From an uncultured Shimia sp. (GTDB taxonomy: Bacteria > Pseudomonadota > Alphaproteobacteria > Rhodobacterales > Rhodobacteraceae), in contig NZ_CANMJE010000003.1 in the NCBI RefSeq assembly GCF_947498095.1, forward strand, positions 124,001 through 188,000: a DNA stretch of 64,000 nt. The letters run 5' to 3'. Shown here piece by piece: positions 1-7,785 of this stretch (its first letter is position 1; each line of letters begins with the position of its first letter). The position numbers and the translations under genes are program-made. The notes below the pieces were generated by a model. It was not told the DNA's origin, did not search any database, and saw only the letters and a program-made list of their open reading frames with translations.

Positions 1-64
1 AGTGTAAATAGCACGTTGACCCGTCTCGGTAGAAATCGTGATTGTGGCAGCTATCCAACCGGCT

Positions 65-1132
65 TCAGGATTTTGACAAGGGCAATTTTCTAGTTTGGAT
101 GTCGCCAAACAGCACTTCGTAAGCCCGCCTCTCCATAACATTGTTCACCTTGCTTCGTTTGACGCTGGAACGGAGCACGCGTTTGAGGTTCGTCAAATCT
201 TGCTGTCTTAGCGAGGCGCGAGTTTCCACATTGTCCACTGCCGTTGTCATTGAGAACATCGCCCCCGCTCGGGTTAGGGCGCGCATAGAAATTGCTTCGC
301 CGACGGCGACGACAACTTTCTGGTCCTTAAATCGGGGAATGGACGTCTCTGCCAACTCGGCGTTTAACAGCATCTCAAAGACGCTTTGAGAATGCGAAAG
401 CTGTGTTGACGTTGAACAGAGAAATATGCCTCCCCCCCGATATGTGATCAGGCTGTCGGTTCCCCGTACTGCATGGGCGAGGGTGGTCGCGACGTCTGCC
501 AAGAGTTGGCGGAATGCAATCGTACTGAGACTTTTGTGCAGCGATTCAATCTCAACAATTTTCGTTGCGAAAACGTGGCTGCGCATCAGTTTGATACGCG
601 TAAGATGCATGATGTAGTTTTCGAACGCGACATACCCGACCACATTTTCGAGCCCCTTGATCTCAAAAGGTTCACTTGGGTTTATCGCGCAGCTCTTCTC
701 CAGATCCTTCTCGAGTGTGAGCACAGCTACTCTGTTCTGGTTGGCCCGGATTTGTTCGTTCGTGAGCTTCTCGGCAACCCTTATGCGGCTAAAGAGTTCG
801 AGGAAGTCAAAGGGCTTAGTGATGTAGTCTGTCGCGCCGGCCGCGAATGCCTGATCTACATACTTTTTTTGCGACATAGCTGTCAGCATGACGATGGGTG
901 TTCGTTCATATCCGCGAATTTTGCGAATCTTCTGACACAAAACGATCCCGTTCATCTCAGGCATTTGGATGTCCAAGAGAAAGCTTTCAAACGGATCACT
1001 TTCTGCATCAATCAATTTGAGCGCTTCGGGGCCAGACGAAGCGGTAAACAACTCGTGTTGTGTCTCAGAGCTTACAGAAGCCCGGAGAAGATCTCTGATG
1101 TTCTCATCATCGTCTACAGCGAGTATTTTCAT
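65..1132 (-). CDS. Response regulator, receiver domain plus degenerate GGDEF-like domain
   Basis: 355 residues. Residues 1-125 form a CheY-like receiver: acidic cluster DDDEN at 7-11, phospho-acceptor D54 in LLDIQMPEMNG, and TKPFD near 105 supplying the conserved Lys. The remaining part looks like a GGDEF fold, but the signature near residues 231-237 reads YRGGGIF instead of (R)GGDEF. Diguanylate cyclase catalysis is therefore unlikely; it may be a c-di-GMP- or protein-binding remnant. No DNA-binding output domain is visible. It lies alone, divergent from nasT, and a TTAA-N7-TTAA box sits about 95 bp upstream of its start, which suggests CtrA control (inference). The receiver call is firm; the GGDEF assignment is moderate. 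Confidence 0.8.
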   Translation of the reverse strand: MKILAVDDDENIRDLLRASVSSETQHELFTASSGPEALKLIDAESDPFESFLLDIQMPEMNGIVLCQKIRKIRGYERTPIVMLTAMSQKKYVDQAFAAGATDYITKPFDFLELFSRIRVAEKLTNEQIRANQNRVAVLTLEKDLEKSCAINPSEPFEIKGLENVVGYVAFENYIMHLTRIKLMRSHVFATKIVEIESLHKSLSTIAFRQLLADVATTLAHAVRGTDSLITYRGGGIFLCSTSTQLSHSQSVFEMLLNAELAETSIPRFKDQKVVVAVGEAISMRALTRAGAMFSMTTAVDNVETRASLRQQDLTNLKRVLRSSVKRSKVNNVMERRAYEVLFGDIQTRKLPLSKS

Positions 1133-1619
1133 TCCAATTCAAATGAAACCGATGCGTGAACATCAACCTCATCTGCCTCTGATTTGTTACTTTTTGCGGT
1201 CGTTTCATGACTTCCATTGTAGACGTTAATTAATAATTAAGACGACAAATGGGCGAAAGACGCACATTTTCCAGTGCTGTCATGTGTCGATTTTCGGATC
1301 TGTTCACGGCTCTGTCTGCAGCCTCTTCAATTCTCTGCAGGGCTCAAAACCCAGGCCAATTAGCGAGCTAAACTGCACTTCTGTTCGCGCGGGGCGGCGC
1401 CAACAGGGCATAGAACAAGGTTAATGACATTGGACTAGCCGTGGCTCGATCCAATTCGCTCGATATTACCGGCCATGTTTCCCGGTTTTGTCTGTATTGT
1501 GCCAGTTATTTCAGCATGTTCGATCAACAAACACGCAGTCAAACTCTCAGCCTGCGTTGCGCCATTCTTTGTAGCCTCGGCAATTGAAGTTTCTCATTGC
1601 GTGGTTTTTGAACTCAGGC
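1133..1619. other. Divergent intergenic region between response regulator and nasT
   Basis: This 487-bp stretch has no convincing gene. It holds the CtrA-like box (1226-1240) and must contain the nasT promoter. I could not identify a confident sigma54 promoter or NtrC dyad in it. Short ORFs here have no recognisable protein features. Confidence 0.5.
1226..1240. promoter_or_regulatory. Candidate CtrA-binding box (TTAA-N7-TTAA)
   Basis: The sequence TTAATTAATAATTAA is an exact TTAA-N7-TTAA match to the alphaproteobacterial CtrA consensus and is also a perfect 7-bp inverted repeat around one A. It lies about 95 bp upstream of the minus-strand response regulator and about 380 bp upstream of nasT, so the regulator is the likelier target. 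The match could be chance in an AT-rich patch. Confidence 0.45.
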
Positions 1620-2204
1620 ATGGCGGATACTCCAAGCATACTTGTGATCGAAGAAAACAGCCTCCGGGCTGCGGAAATCCGTGACGGGCTTAGTCTGGGC
1701 GGTTGGAGCAGTGTCACCATCCTGGAGAACTTGGAATGCCTGTCGCAAGAGTTGAGCAAGACAGATCCTGACATCATTTTGATTGACCTTGCCACGCCGA
1801 ACCGTGACGCCTTGGAAAACCTCTCTAATGCATCGGGGGCTGCCCATCGACCGGTGGCAATGTTCGTGGATCAAACCGATGCTGAACTGACTCGACTGGC
1901 GATGCAGGCAGGTCTCTCTGCCTATGTTGTTGACGGTCTGGAGCAAAGCCGCATCCTACCCGTTCTTGAAACTGCAATTGAACGCTTCCGGTTCACCAGC
2001 CAACTACGCTCTGAACGCGACGCAGCCAAAAGAGCCCTCGAGGAACGCAAGACAATCGACCGGGCCAAGGGGCTCTTGATGCGCGCAAAAGGTGTCAGCG
2101 AGGAAGAAGCATATCAAAGAATACGTAAAACGGCGATGAACCCGGGCCGAAAGGTAATCGATGTGGCACAAGCACTCGTGACCGCGGCGGACATGCTGGC
2201 ATGA
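1620..2204 (+). CDS. nasT: NasT, ANTAR-domain transcription antiterminator of nitrate assimilation
   Basis: 194 residues from the ATG at 1620; an in-frame upstream ATG at 1584 would add residues unlike the family. A receiver-like N-terminus (IEEN at 10-13, D56 in LIDLATPN) is followed by a helical linker and an ANTAR RNA-binding domain at about 131-190 (DRAKGLLMRAKG, AYQRIRKTAM). In characterised NasS-NasT systems nitrate releases NasT from NasS, and NasT then binds paired hexaloop hairpins in the nas leader RNA to prevent termination. Such hairpins occur 1.2 kb downstream, before nrtA. The stop overlaps the nasS start (ATGA). Confidence 0.93.
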   Translation: MADTPSILVIEENSLRAAEIRDGLSLGGWSSVTILENLECLSQELSKTDPDIILIDLATPNRDALENLSNASGAAHRPVAMFVDQTDAELTRLAMQAGLSAYVVDGLEQSRILPVLETAIERFRFTSQLRSERDAAKRALEERKTIDRAKGLLMRAKGVSEEEAYQRIRKTAMNPGRKVIDVAQALVTAADMLA

Positions 2205-3319
2205 CGCGCACGACGTTGAATATCGGATATGTCCCCCTTGTAGATTCTGCGCCATTGGTGATTGCACAGGAACTGGGCTTTGCCGCGAAAGAAGGGCTGA
2301 CCCTGAACCTGCTCAAACAGCCTTCGTGGTCAACACTGCGCGACTTGCTGGCGCTGGGCACATTGGATGCCGCACATATGCTATCACCCCTGCCTATTGC
2401 CATGTCACTTGGCCTGAGCAGTCTTCGGGTGCGGGTACACACGTTGATGGTTCTATCAATGAACGGAAACGTCATCGGCGTTTCTAACCATGTGGCCTGT
2501 GCGATGCGTGCGGCTGGTTGGGATGGACAATTTGGGACGCCACACGACACCGGACGTGCCTTGCTTGCAGTCACAGATCACCCCAAGGTGGGTGTTCCTT
2601 TCCCGCACTCCATGCACGCAGAACTTGTTGCCCACTGGTTGGGCGCGTTGGACAATGCATCCGCGCGGACGCGGACGGTTCCGCCACCTTTGATGGCTAA
2701 GGCCGTCGAAGCCGGTGAGGTGGATGCGTTCTGTGTCGGGGAACCTTGGGGATCTGTCGTCGTTGAAAACAAAGTCGGTGAATTGATCTTGCCCGGCGCC
2801 GCCATTTGGAATGCATCTCCGGAAAAGGTGTTGGGCGCACGTGAGGCCTGGATTGACGCCCATCCGAATGAGGTACGTGCTCTGATCCGCGCGGTGTGGC
2901 GCGCCGGAGAATGGCTGGCGGCCCCCGACAATCTGTCTCTGGCCTCAGAAGTCTTGGCCCGCACAGATTTTCTCGACTTGCCCGAACAGGTCATTGATCT
3001 CGCACTTCGGTCGCACCTGTGCCCCAAGCCCGGCGCGTTGCCAGAGCGTGTTCCACATTTTCTGCGGTTTCATGGTGATCAGGTGACCCATCCATTTCCT
3101 TCTCATGCGGACTGGATCGCCACCAAATTGGCAAGACACCACGGGTTGGACCCAGTGGAATCGAGCCGTCTGGCGCAAGAAACTTATCGTGCCAAGTTGT
3201 ATCTTTCAGCCGTTGCTGGCCTGAGAAAACCGGAAGAGGTCGATTCGCAGGGTCTCCTCGAGTACGACACCCTGACTCCAATGGGTCCGGACGAAACTTT
3301 GGATCAAAATCCTTTCTGA
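2201..3319 (+). CDS. nasS: NasS, cytoplasmic nitrate sensor related to NrtA
   Basis: 372 residues of the NrtA/CmpA nitrate-binding family, opening with LNIGYVPLVDSAPLVIAQE and carrying the family signature FCVGEPWG. Unlike NrtA it starts directly with the mature fold and has no signal peptide, which marks it as the cytoplasmic sensor. In Paracoccus and Azotobacter NasS holds NasT inactive without nitrate. The 4-bp overlap with nasT fits stoichiometric co-translation. About 70 bp after the stop the structured nrtA leader begins. A small hairpin (GGTGAT/ATCACC, 3320-3337) follows the stop codon. Confidence 0.92.
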   Translation: MTRTTLNIGYVPLVDSAPLVIAQELGFAAKEGLTLNLLKQPSWSTLRDLLALGTLDAAHMLSPLPIAMSLGLSSLRVRVHTLMVLSMNGNVIGVSNHVACAMRAAGWDGQFGTPHDTGRALLAVTDHPKVGVPFPHSMHAELVAHWLGALDNASARTRTVPPPLMAKAVEAGEVDAFCVGEPWGSVVVENKVGELILPGAAIWNASPEKVLGAREAWIDAHPNEVRALIRAVWRAGEWLAAPDNLSLASEVLARTDFLDLPEQVIDLALRSHLCPKPGALPERVPHFLRFHGDQVTHPFPSHADWIATKLARHHGLDPVESSRLAQETYRAKLYLSAVAGLRKPEEVDSQGLLEYDTLTPMGPDETLDQNPF

Positions 3320-3390
3320 GGTGATGGAAAAATCACCATCTGTCAGGATTAAGTGCCTCGTTTTTAATCAAATCCACGCGGTAGCGAAGT

Positions 3391-3471
3391 TTATGCTGCA
3401 GTTGCATCGCCGCAATGCAGCATAAGCGGTAGAAATCCTATGAGGCCCGGAACAATGGCGTTCCATCGGCC
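3391..3471 (+). promoter_or_regulatory. ANTAR-target leader RNA: two hexaloop hairpins
   Basis: Hairpin 1 (3391-3425) has a 10-bp stem TTATGCTGCA/TGCAGCATAA, one bulged G, an inner TTGC/GCAA stem and the 6-nt loop ATCGCC. Hairpin 2 (3444-3471) has GGAAC/GTTCC closing the 6-nt loop AATGGC, with an outer GGCC/GGCC helix. Both loops carry A at position 1 and G at position 4, the hallmark of ANTAR-bound hexaloops. An intrinsic terminator follows at 3497-3537, so the layout matches a NasT-controlled attenuator for the nrt-nir-nas operon. Confidence 0.85.
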
Positions 3472-3496
3472 ACCAAAAAGAGCAACGCCGCTCATC

Positions 3497-3537
3497 CTGC
3501 CCGCACCTCCTCCCGCGGGTAAGATGGGCGGTTTTTT
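3497..3537 (+). terminator. Regulated intrinsic terminator in the nrtA leader
   Basis: The outer stem CTGCCC (3497-3502) pairs with GGGCGG (3526-3531, one U-G pair) around a GC-rich segment containing CCCGCGGG, and is followed directly by six T residues (3532-3537). It ends 33 bp before nrtA, so uninterrupted termination would silence the operon. It sits just after the two ANTAR hairpins, as expected for NasT antitermination. Confidence 0.75.
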
Positions 3538-3570
3538 CGTTCCGGGTCACCGGACAGAAAGAGGAATGAC

Positions 3571-4950
3571 ATGTTGAAATCCATTGCCCCCAAAATTGCG
3601 TTTGGCTTGACGACCGTTCTGTTCAGCCTGCCTGCCATGGCCGAGATGCTGGACGTGGAAAAGGATGAGCTGACCTTAGGCTTTATCAAGCTGACTGACA
3701 TGGCGCCTTTGGCCGTCGCCTATGAAAAAGGCTATTTCGAAGACGAAGGCCTGTTCGTCACCCTGGAAGCACAGGCCAACTGGAAAGTGCTTTTGGACGG
3801 CGTCATCGACGGCCAGCTGGATGGTGCACATATGCTGGCCGGCCAGCCGCTGGCGGCCACCATCGGGTTCGGAACCGAGGCGCATATCATCACGCCGTTC
3901 TCTATGGACCTGAACGGCAACGGTATTACGGTTTCCAACGAGGTTTGGGACATGATGCGCCCGCACATCCCTTCGCAAGAGGATGGCCGTCCGGTGCACC
4001 CAATTTCTGCTGCAGCTCTGAAACCTGTGGTCGAGCAGTTTGCAGATGAAGGCAAGCCTTTCAACATGGGCATGGTGTTTCCGGTCTCCACCCACAACCA
4101 CGAACTGCGCTATTGGCTCGCCGCCGGTGGCTTGCAGCCGGGTTACTACAGCGAAGAAAACATCACCGGCCAGATAGGCGCGGATGTGCTCTTGTCAGTG
4201 ACTCCGCCACCACAGATGCCAGCCACGATGGAAGCCGGCACAATCAACGGCTATTGCGTAGGTGAACCGTGGAACCAACAGGCCGTCTTCAAAGGCATCG
4301 GCGTGCCAGTGATTACCGATTACGAACTCTGGAAGAATAACCCGGAAAAAGTGTTTGGCATCACCGCCGAGTTTGCCGAGGAAAACCCAAACACTACCAA
4401 GGCTTTGGTCAAGGCGTTGATCCGTGCTGCGATCTGGCTGGATGAAAATGACAACGCCAACCGCGAAGAAGCCGTCGAAATTCTGGCCCGTTCGGAATAT
4501 GTCGGCGCGGATGCGGAAGTTATCGCCAACTCGATGACCGGTACTTTTGAGTATGAAAAGGGCGACAAGCGTGAAGTCCCTGATTTCAATACATTCTTCC
4601 GCCACAATGCGACCTATCCCTTTTATTCAGACGCGGTGTGGTACCTGACCCAGATGCGTCGTTGGGGTCAGATCTCCGAAGCCAAATCAGACAGCTGGTA
4701 TGACGAAGTGGCCAAGTCGGTCTACAAGCCGGAAATCTACCTCGAGGCTGCACGTCTTCTGGTGGACGAAGGTCTGGCTGATGCCGCTGACTTCCCCTTC
4801 GACAGCGATGGATACAAGGCGCCAACACCTGCCGAAGATATCATTGACGGCATCGCCTATGACGGCAAAGCGCCAAACGCTTACCTCGAAAGCCTGCCGA
4901 TCGGGCTCAAGGGGCAGCAGATTGTCGTCGGCAACGACGTACAGGGCTGA
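3571..4950 (+). CDS. nrtA: NrtA, periplasmic nitrate/nitrite-binding protein
   Basis: 459 residues. The first ~24 form a signal peptide ending LPAMAEM. The mature part is the NrtA/CmpA fold ([19 protein letters not shown]) with the YCVGEPWN signature mid-protein. Its length is normal for NrtA and it is longer than NasS because of the signal and linker regions. A GAGGA ribosome site precedes the ATG. It delivers nitrate/nitrite to NrtB plus the fused ATPase downstream. It is the first gene after the attenuator, and an intercistronic hairpin (4959-4985) separates it from nrtB. Confidence 0.94.
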   Translation: MLKSIAPKIAFGLTTVLFSLPAMAEMLDVEKDELTLGFIKLTDMAPLAVAYEKGYFEDEGLFVTLEAQANWKVLLDGVIDGQLDGAHMLAGQPLAATIGFGTEAHIITPFSMDLNGNGITVSNEVWDMMRPHIPSQEDGRPVHPISAAALKPVVEQFADEGKPFNMGMVFPVSTHNHELRYWLAAGGLQPGYYSEENITGQIGADVLLSVTPPPQMPATMEAGTINGYCVGEPWNQQAVFKGIGVPVITDYELWKNNPEKVFGITAEFAEENPNTTKALVKALIRAAIWLDENDNANREEAVEILARSEYVGADAEVIANSMTGTFEYEKGDKREVPDFNTFFRHNATYPFYSDAVWYLTQMRRWGQISEAKSDSWYDEVAKSVYKPEIYLEAARLLVDEGLADAADFPFDSDGYKAPTPAEDIIDGIAYDGKAPNAYLESLPIGLKGQQIVVGNDVQG

Positions 4951-4958
4951 CCATCGGC

Positions 4959-4985
4959 GCGCGGCCTTGGTCTCAGGTGCCGCGC
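4959..4985 (+). other. Intercistronic stem-loop nrtA/nrtB
   Basis: GCGCGGC (4959-4965) and GCCGCGC (4979-4985) form a 7-bp GC-only stem with a 13-nt loop, nine bases after the nrtA stop. There is no U-run, so it is more likely an mRNA-stabilising or partial-termination element than a full terminator. Four other operons in the window have a stem-loop in the same position after the binding-protein gene. Confidence 0.6.
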
Positions 4986-5016
4986 CCATCCCTCCCCAAA
5001 TTCATGAGGACAAGAC

Positions 5017-6099
5017 ATGACTGTCATCGACCCCCAAACCCTTAGCGCCGAGGATCGTGAAGCCCGCCGCGCCCGCCTGTTCACTCGCATCAACAAGGCT
5101 GACGCCTGGTTCCAGGTTCTGGGTCTGAGTTGGATGACTCCGGTTCTGAAAGCCCTTGCCGGCGACAATCCGCGCGCGCAGGGCAAGGAAATCTGGCGCT
5201 TGCTCGGGGTTCCGATGCTGGCCATTGTGGGCTTTCTGTTTGTCTGGAGCACATTGGCCCCCACGGTTCAGACCAGCCTCGGTGCCATTCCTGGCCCGGC
5301 ACAGGTTTGGGAACAGGTTGGCAGTCTGCATGCCGATGCCGTCCGCGAAGGTGAGAAAGAAGTAGCCTTTTACGAGCGTCAGGATGAACGTAACGCCAAG
5401 CTGATCGCTGCCGGGAAAGAGGACAAAGTCAAACACCGGACCTATACCGGCAAGCCAACCTATTACGACCAGATATGGACCTCGATCAAAACCGTGTTCT
5501 TCGGCTTTCTGATCGGCTCAGCCATCGCCATTCCGCTGGGTATTCTGGCGGGCCTTAGCCCCACGGAGAATGCGGCGATCAACCCGCTTATCCAGATTTT
5601 CAAACCTGTCAGCCCGCTGGCATGGCTCCCTATCGTCACTATGGTCGTTTCTGCCGTCTACGTGACCAACGACGGGATGTTTTCTAAGAGCTTCCTGACC
5701 TCGGCCATCACGGTTACCTTGTGTTCCCTTTGGCCGACGCTGATCAACACGTCGCTGGGTGTGGCCAGCATCGACAAGGATCTGGTGAGCGTATCCAAGG
5801 TTCTGAAAATGGGCACTTGGTCTAAGATTACGAAACTGGTTCTGCCTTCGGCGCTGCCATTGATCTTTACCGGATTGCGCCTGTCGCTGGGTGTGGGCTG
5901 GATGGTTCTGATTGCCGCCGAGATGCTGGCGCAAAACCCCGGCCTTGGCAAATTCGTCTGGGACGAGTTTCAGAACGGATCGTCGCAATCGCTAGCCAAG
6001 ATCATGGTGGCCGTCTTCACCATCGGCATCATCGGCTTCCTTCTCGACCGCGTGATGTATGCGATCCAATCGCTCTTTACCTTCTCGAACAACCGGTGA
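5017..6099 (+). CDS. nrtB: NrtB, nitrate ABC transporter permease
   Basis: 360 residues. After a ~60-residue N-terminal region, membrane segments begin near 65 (AIVGFLFVWSTLAP). The binding-protein-dependent transport fold fills residues ~155-350, and the EAA-like cytoplasmic loop lies around KVLKMGTWSKITKLVLPSALP. It is longer than a minimal permease, with a charged region at ~105-150 between the first membrane helix and the core. The ATG follows GAGGACAAGAC. It works with NrtA and the fused ATPase; the downstream ATP-binding gene begins 4 bp after its stop. Confidence 0.92.
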   Translation: MTVIDPQTLSAEDREARRARLFTRINKADAWFQVLGLSWMTPVLKALAGDNPRAQGKEIWRLLGVPMLAIVGFLFVWSTLAPTVQTSLGAIPGPAQVWEQVGSLHADAVREGEKEVAFYERQDERNAKLIAAGKEDKVKHRTYTGKPTYYDQIWTSIKTVFFGFLIGSAIAIPLGILAGLSPTENAAINPLIQIFKPVSPLAWLPIVTMVVSAVYVTNDGMFSKSFLTSAITVTLCSLWPTLINTSLGVASIDKDLVSVSKVLKMGTWSKITKLVLPSALPLIFTGLRLSLGVGWMVLIAAEMLAQNPGLGKFVWDEFQNGSSQSLAKIMVAVFTIGIIGFLLDRVMYAIQSLFTFSNNR

Positions 6100-6103
6100 C
6101 GAC

Positions 6104-7780
6104 ATGATTGAATTCAACAATGTTTCCAAGAGCTTCGGAGAAGGTGCCGCACGGTCGGATGTTCTCAAGAATATCAATCTGACCGTCAACGAAGGAGAGT
6201 TTCTGGTGCTGCTGGGCTTCTCAGGTACCGGCAAGACGACCCTGATCAACCTGATGGCCGGGCTCGAGACACCGACCAAGGGCGCAGTCACTTTCAAGGG
6301 TGAGCCGATTACCGGACCCGGCCCCGAACGTGGCGTGATCTTTCAAAGCTACTCTCTGATGCCTTGGCTGACGGTGAGCGGCAATGTGGGGCTTGCTGTG
6401 GACGCAATCTTTCCGGATCTGTCCAAATCCGATAAGGCGGCCAAGGTTGACCACTATGTCAAAATGGTCGGCCTGGGGCACGCTGCCACACGCCGCCCCG
6501 CCGAGCTCTCCGGCGGTATGCGCCAACGGGTCAATGTGGCCCGCGCACTGGCGATGAACCCCGAAGTGCTGCTGTTGGATGAGCCGCTGTCGGCACTGGA
6601 CGCGTTGACCCGAGGCAATCTTGCCGACGATATCGAAGCGATCTGGGATGCGGACAAGAAGACCTGTGTGCTGATCACCAACGATGTAGACGAGGCAATT
6701 CTTTTGGCCGATCGCATCATTGCGCTGAACCCGGATGGCACTTTGGGTCAAGAGTTCAAGGTTGAAATCCCGCGCCCCCGCGATCGCGGAGCAATGAACC
6801 ATCATGAGGGGTTCAAGACGTTGCGCCGTGACGTGACCAATTACCTGATGGATGTGGGTATGGCTGCCAAAGCGGATGTGACAAAAATCCTGCCCAACAT
6901 CACCGCAGTTCACAACTTGCCCAAGGCGCAGGCCGATGTACGGGCGAGGGACAGTAAGCGTACCGATCGCTATCTGGAATTCAGCCGTCTGCACAAAGTC
7001 TATCCGACGCCCAAAGGTCCGCTGACGGTTGTTGAAGATTTCGACCTGAAGCTCGACAAGGGTGAGTTCATTTCACTGATTGGCCATTCCGGCTGTGGCA
7101 AATCCACGGTGCTGACCATGGCCGCCGGCTTGAACGAGATATCCAAAGGTGTGATCAACCTTGATGGCCGCGGCGTGGTTGGTGCTGACCCGGAACGCGC
7201 CGTGGTGTTCCAGTCTCCGAACCTGTTTCCCTGGCTTTCCGCCAAGGAAAACGTCGCTATCGGCGTGGACAAGGTTTACCCCCGCGCCAGTCAGGGTGAG
7301 CGTCAGGACGTGGTGGAATACTATCTGGAGCGGGTGGGCCTTGGCGATGCCATGGACCGTCCGGCCAGTTCGATGTCCAACGGCATGAAGCAACGCGTCG
7401 GCATCGCCCGCGCTTTTGCCTTGTCACCGAAACTGCTTTTGCTGGATGAACCTTTCGGAATGCTGGACAGCCTGACCCTCTGGGAGTTGCAGGAAGTCCT
7501 GATGGAAGTCTGGGACCGCACCAAGGTGACGGCTGTTTGCGTGACCCACGATGTGGACGAGGCCATCTTATTGGCCGACCGCGTGGTCATGATGACCAAT
7601 GGGCCGCAGGCGACGATTGGCAAGATTACCAAGGTTGATCTGCCGCGCCCCCGTACCCGCAAAGCCTTGCTAGAGCATCCCGACTACTATGCCTACCGGC
7701 AGGAAGTGCTTGATTTTCTTGAGGAGTACGAGCATGGCGCCACGCCGAAACCCAAACCTCAACCCATAGCAGCGGAGTGA
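6104..7780 (+). CDS. nrtC: Fused NrtC/NrtD-type double ATPase of the nitrate transporter
   Basis: 558 residues from the ATG at 6104; an in-frame codon at 6059 would read back into nrtB. Two complete ABC ATPase domains sit in one chain. Domain 1: Walker A GFSGTGKTT (38-46), signature LSGGM (135-139), Walker B LLLDEP (156-161). Domain 2: GHSGCGKST (327-335), signature MSNGM (424-428), LLLDEP (445-450). The switch residue is N193 in domain 1 and H482 in domain 2. In a head-to-tail dimer one composite site is therefore consensus and the other degenerate. In cyanobacteria NrtC and NrtD are separate proteins, and NrtC carries an NrtA-like tail that is absent here. Confidence 0.9.
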   Translation: MIEFNNVSKSFGEGAARSDVLKNINLTVNEGEFLVLLGFSGTGKTTLINLMAGLETPTKGAVTFKGEPITGPGPERGVIFQSYSLMPWLTVSGNVGLAVDAIFPDLSKSDKAAKVDHYVKMVGLGHAATRRPAELSGGMRQRVNVARALAMNPEVLLLDEPLSALDALTRGNLADDIEAIWDADKKTCVLITNDVDEAILLADRIIALNPDGTLGQEFKVEIPRPRDRGAMNHHEGFKTLRRDVTNYLMDVGMAAKADVTKILPNITAVHNLPKAQADVRARDSKRTDRYLEFSRLHKVYPTPKGPLTVVEDFDLKLDKGEFISLIGHSGCGKSTVLTMAAGLNEISKGVINLDGRGVVGADPERAVVFQSPNLFPWLSAKENVAIGVDKVYPRASQGERQDVVEYYLERVGLGDAMDRPASSMSNGMKQRVGIARAFALSPKLLLLDEPFGMLDSLTLWELQEVLMEVWDRTKVTAVCVTHDVDEAILLADRVVMMTNGPQATIGKITKVDLPRPRTRKALLEHPDYYAYRQEVLDFLEEYEHGATPKPKPQPIAAE

Positions 7781-7785
7781 AAGAC

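Noticed and set aside
473..1159. 228-codon plus-strand ORF opposite the response regulator
   Set aside because: It mirrors the codon positions of the minus-strand receiver gene, which has clear domain motifs; the plus-strand translation has none.
1133..1619. NtrC or sigma54 promoter upstream of nasT
   Set aside because: No GG-N10-GC element with adjacent conserved bases and no TGCAC/GTGCA dyad pair could be found by eye.
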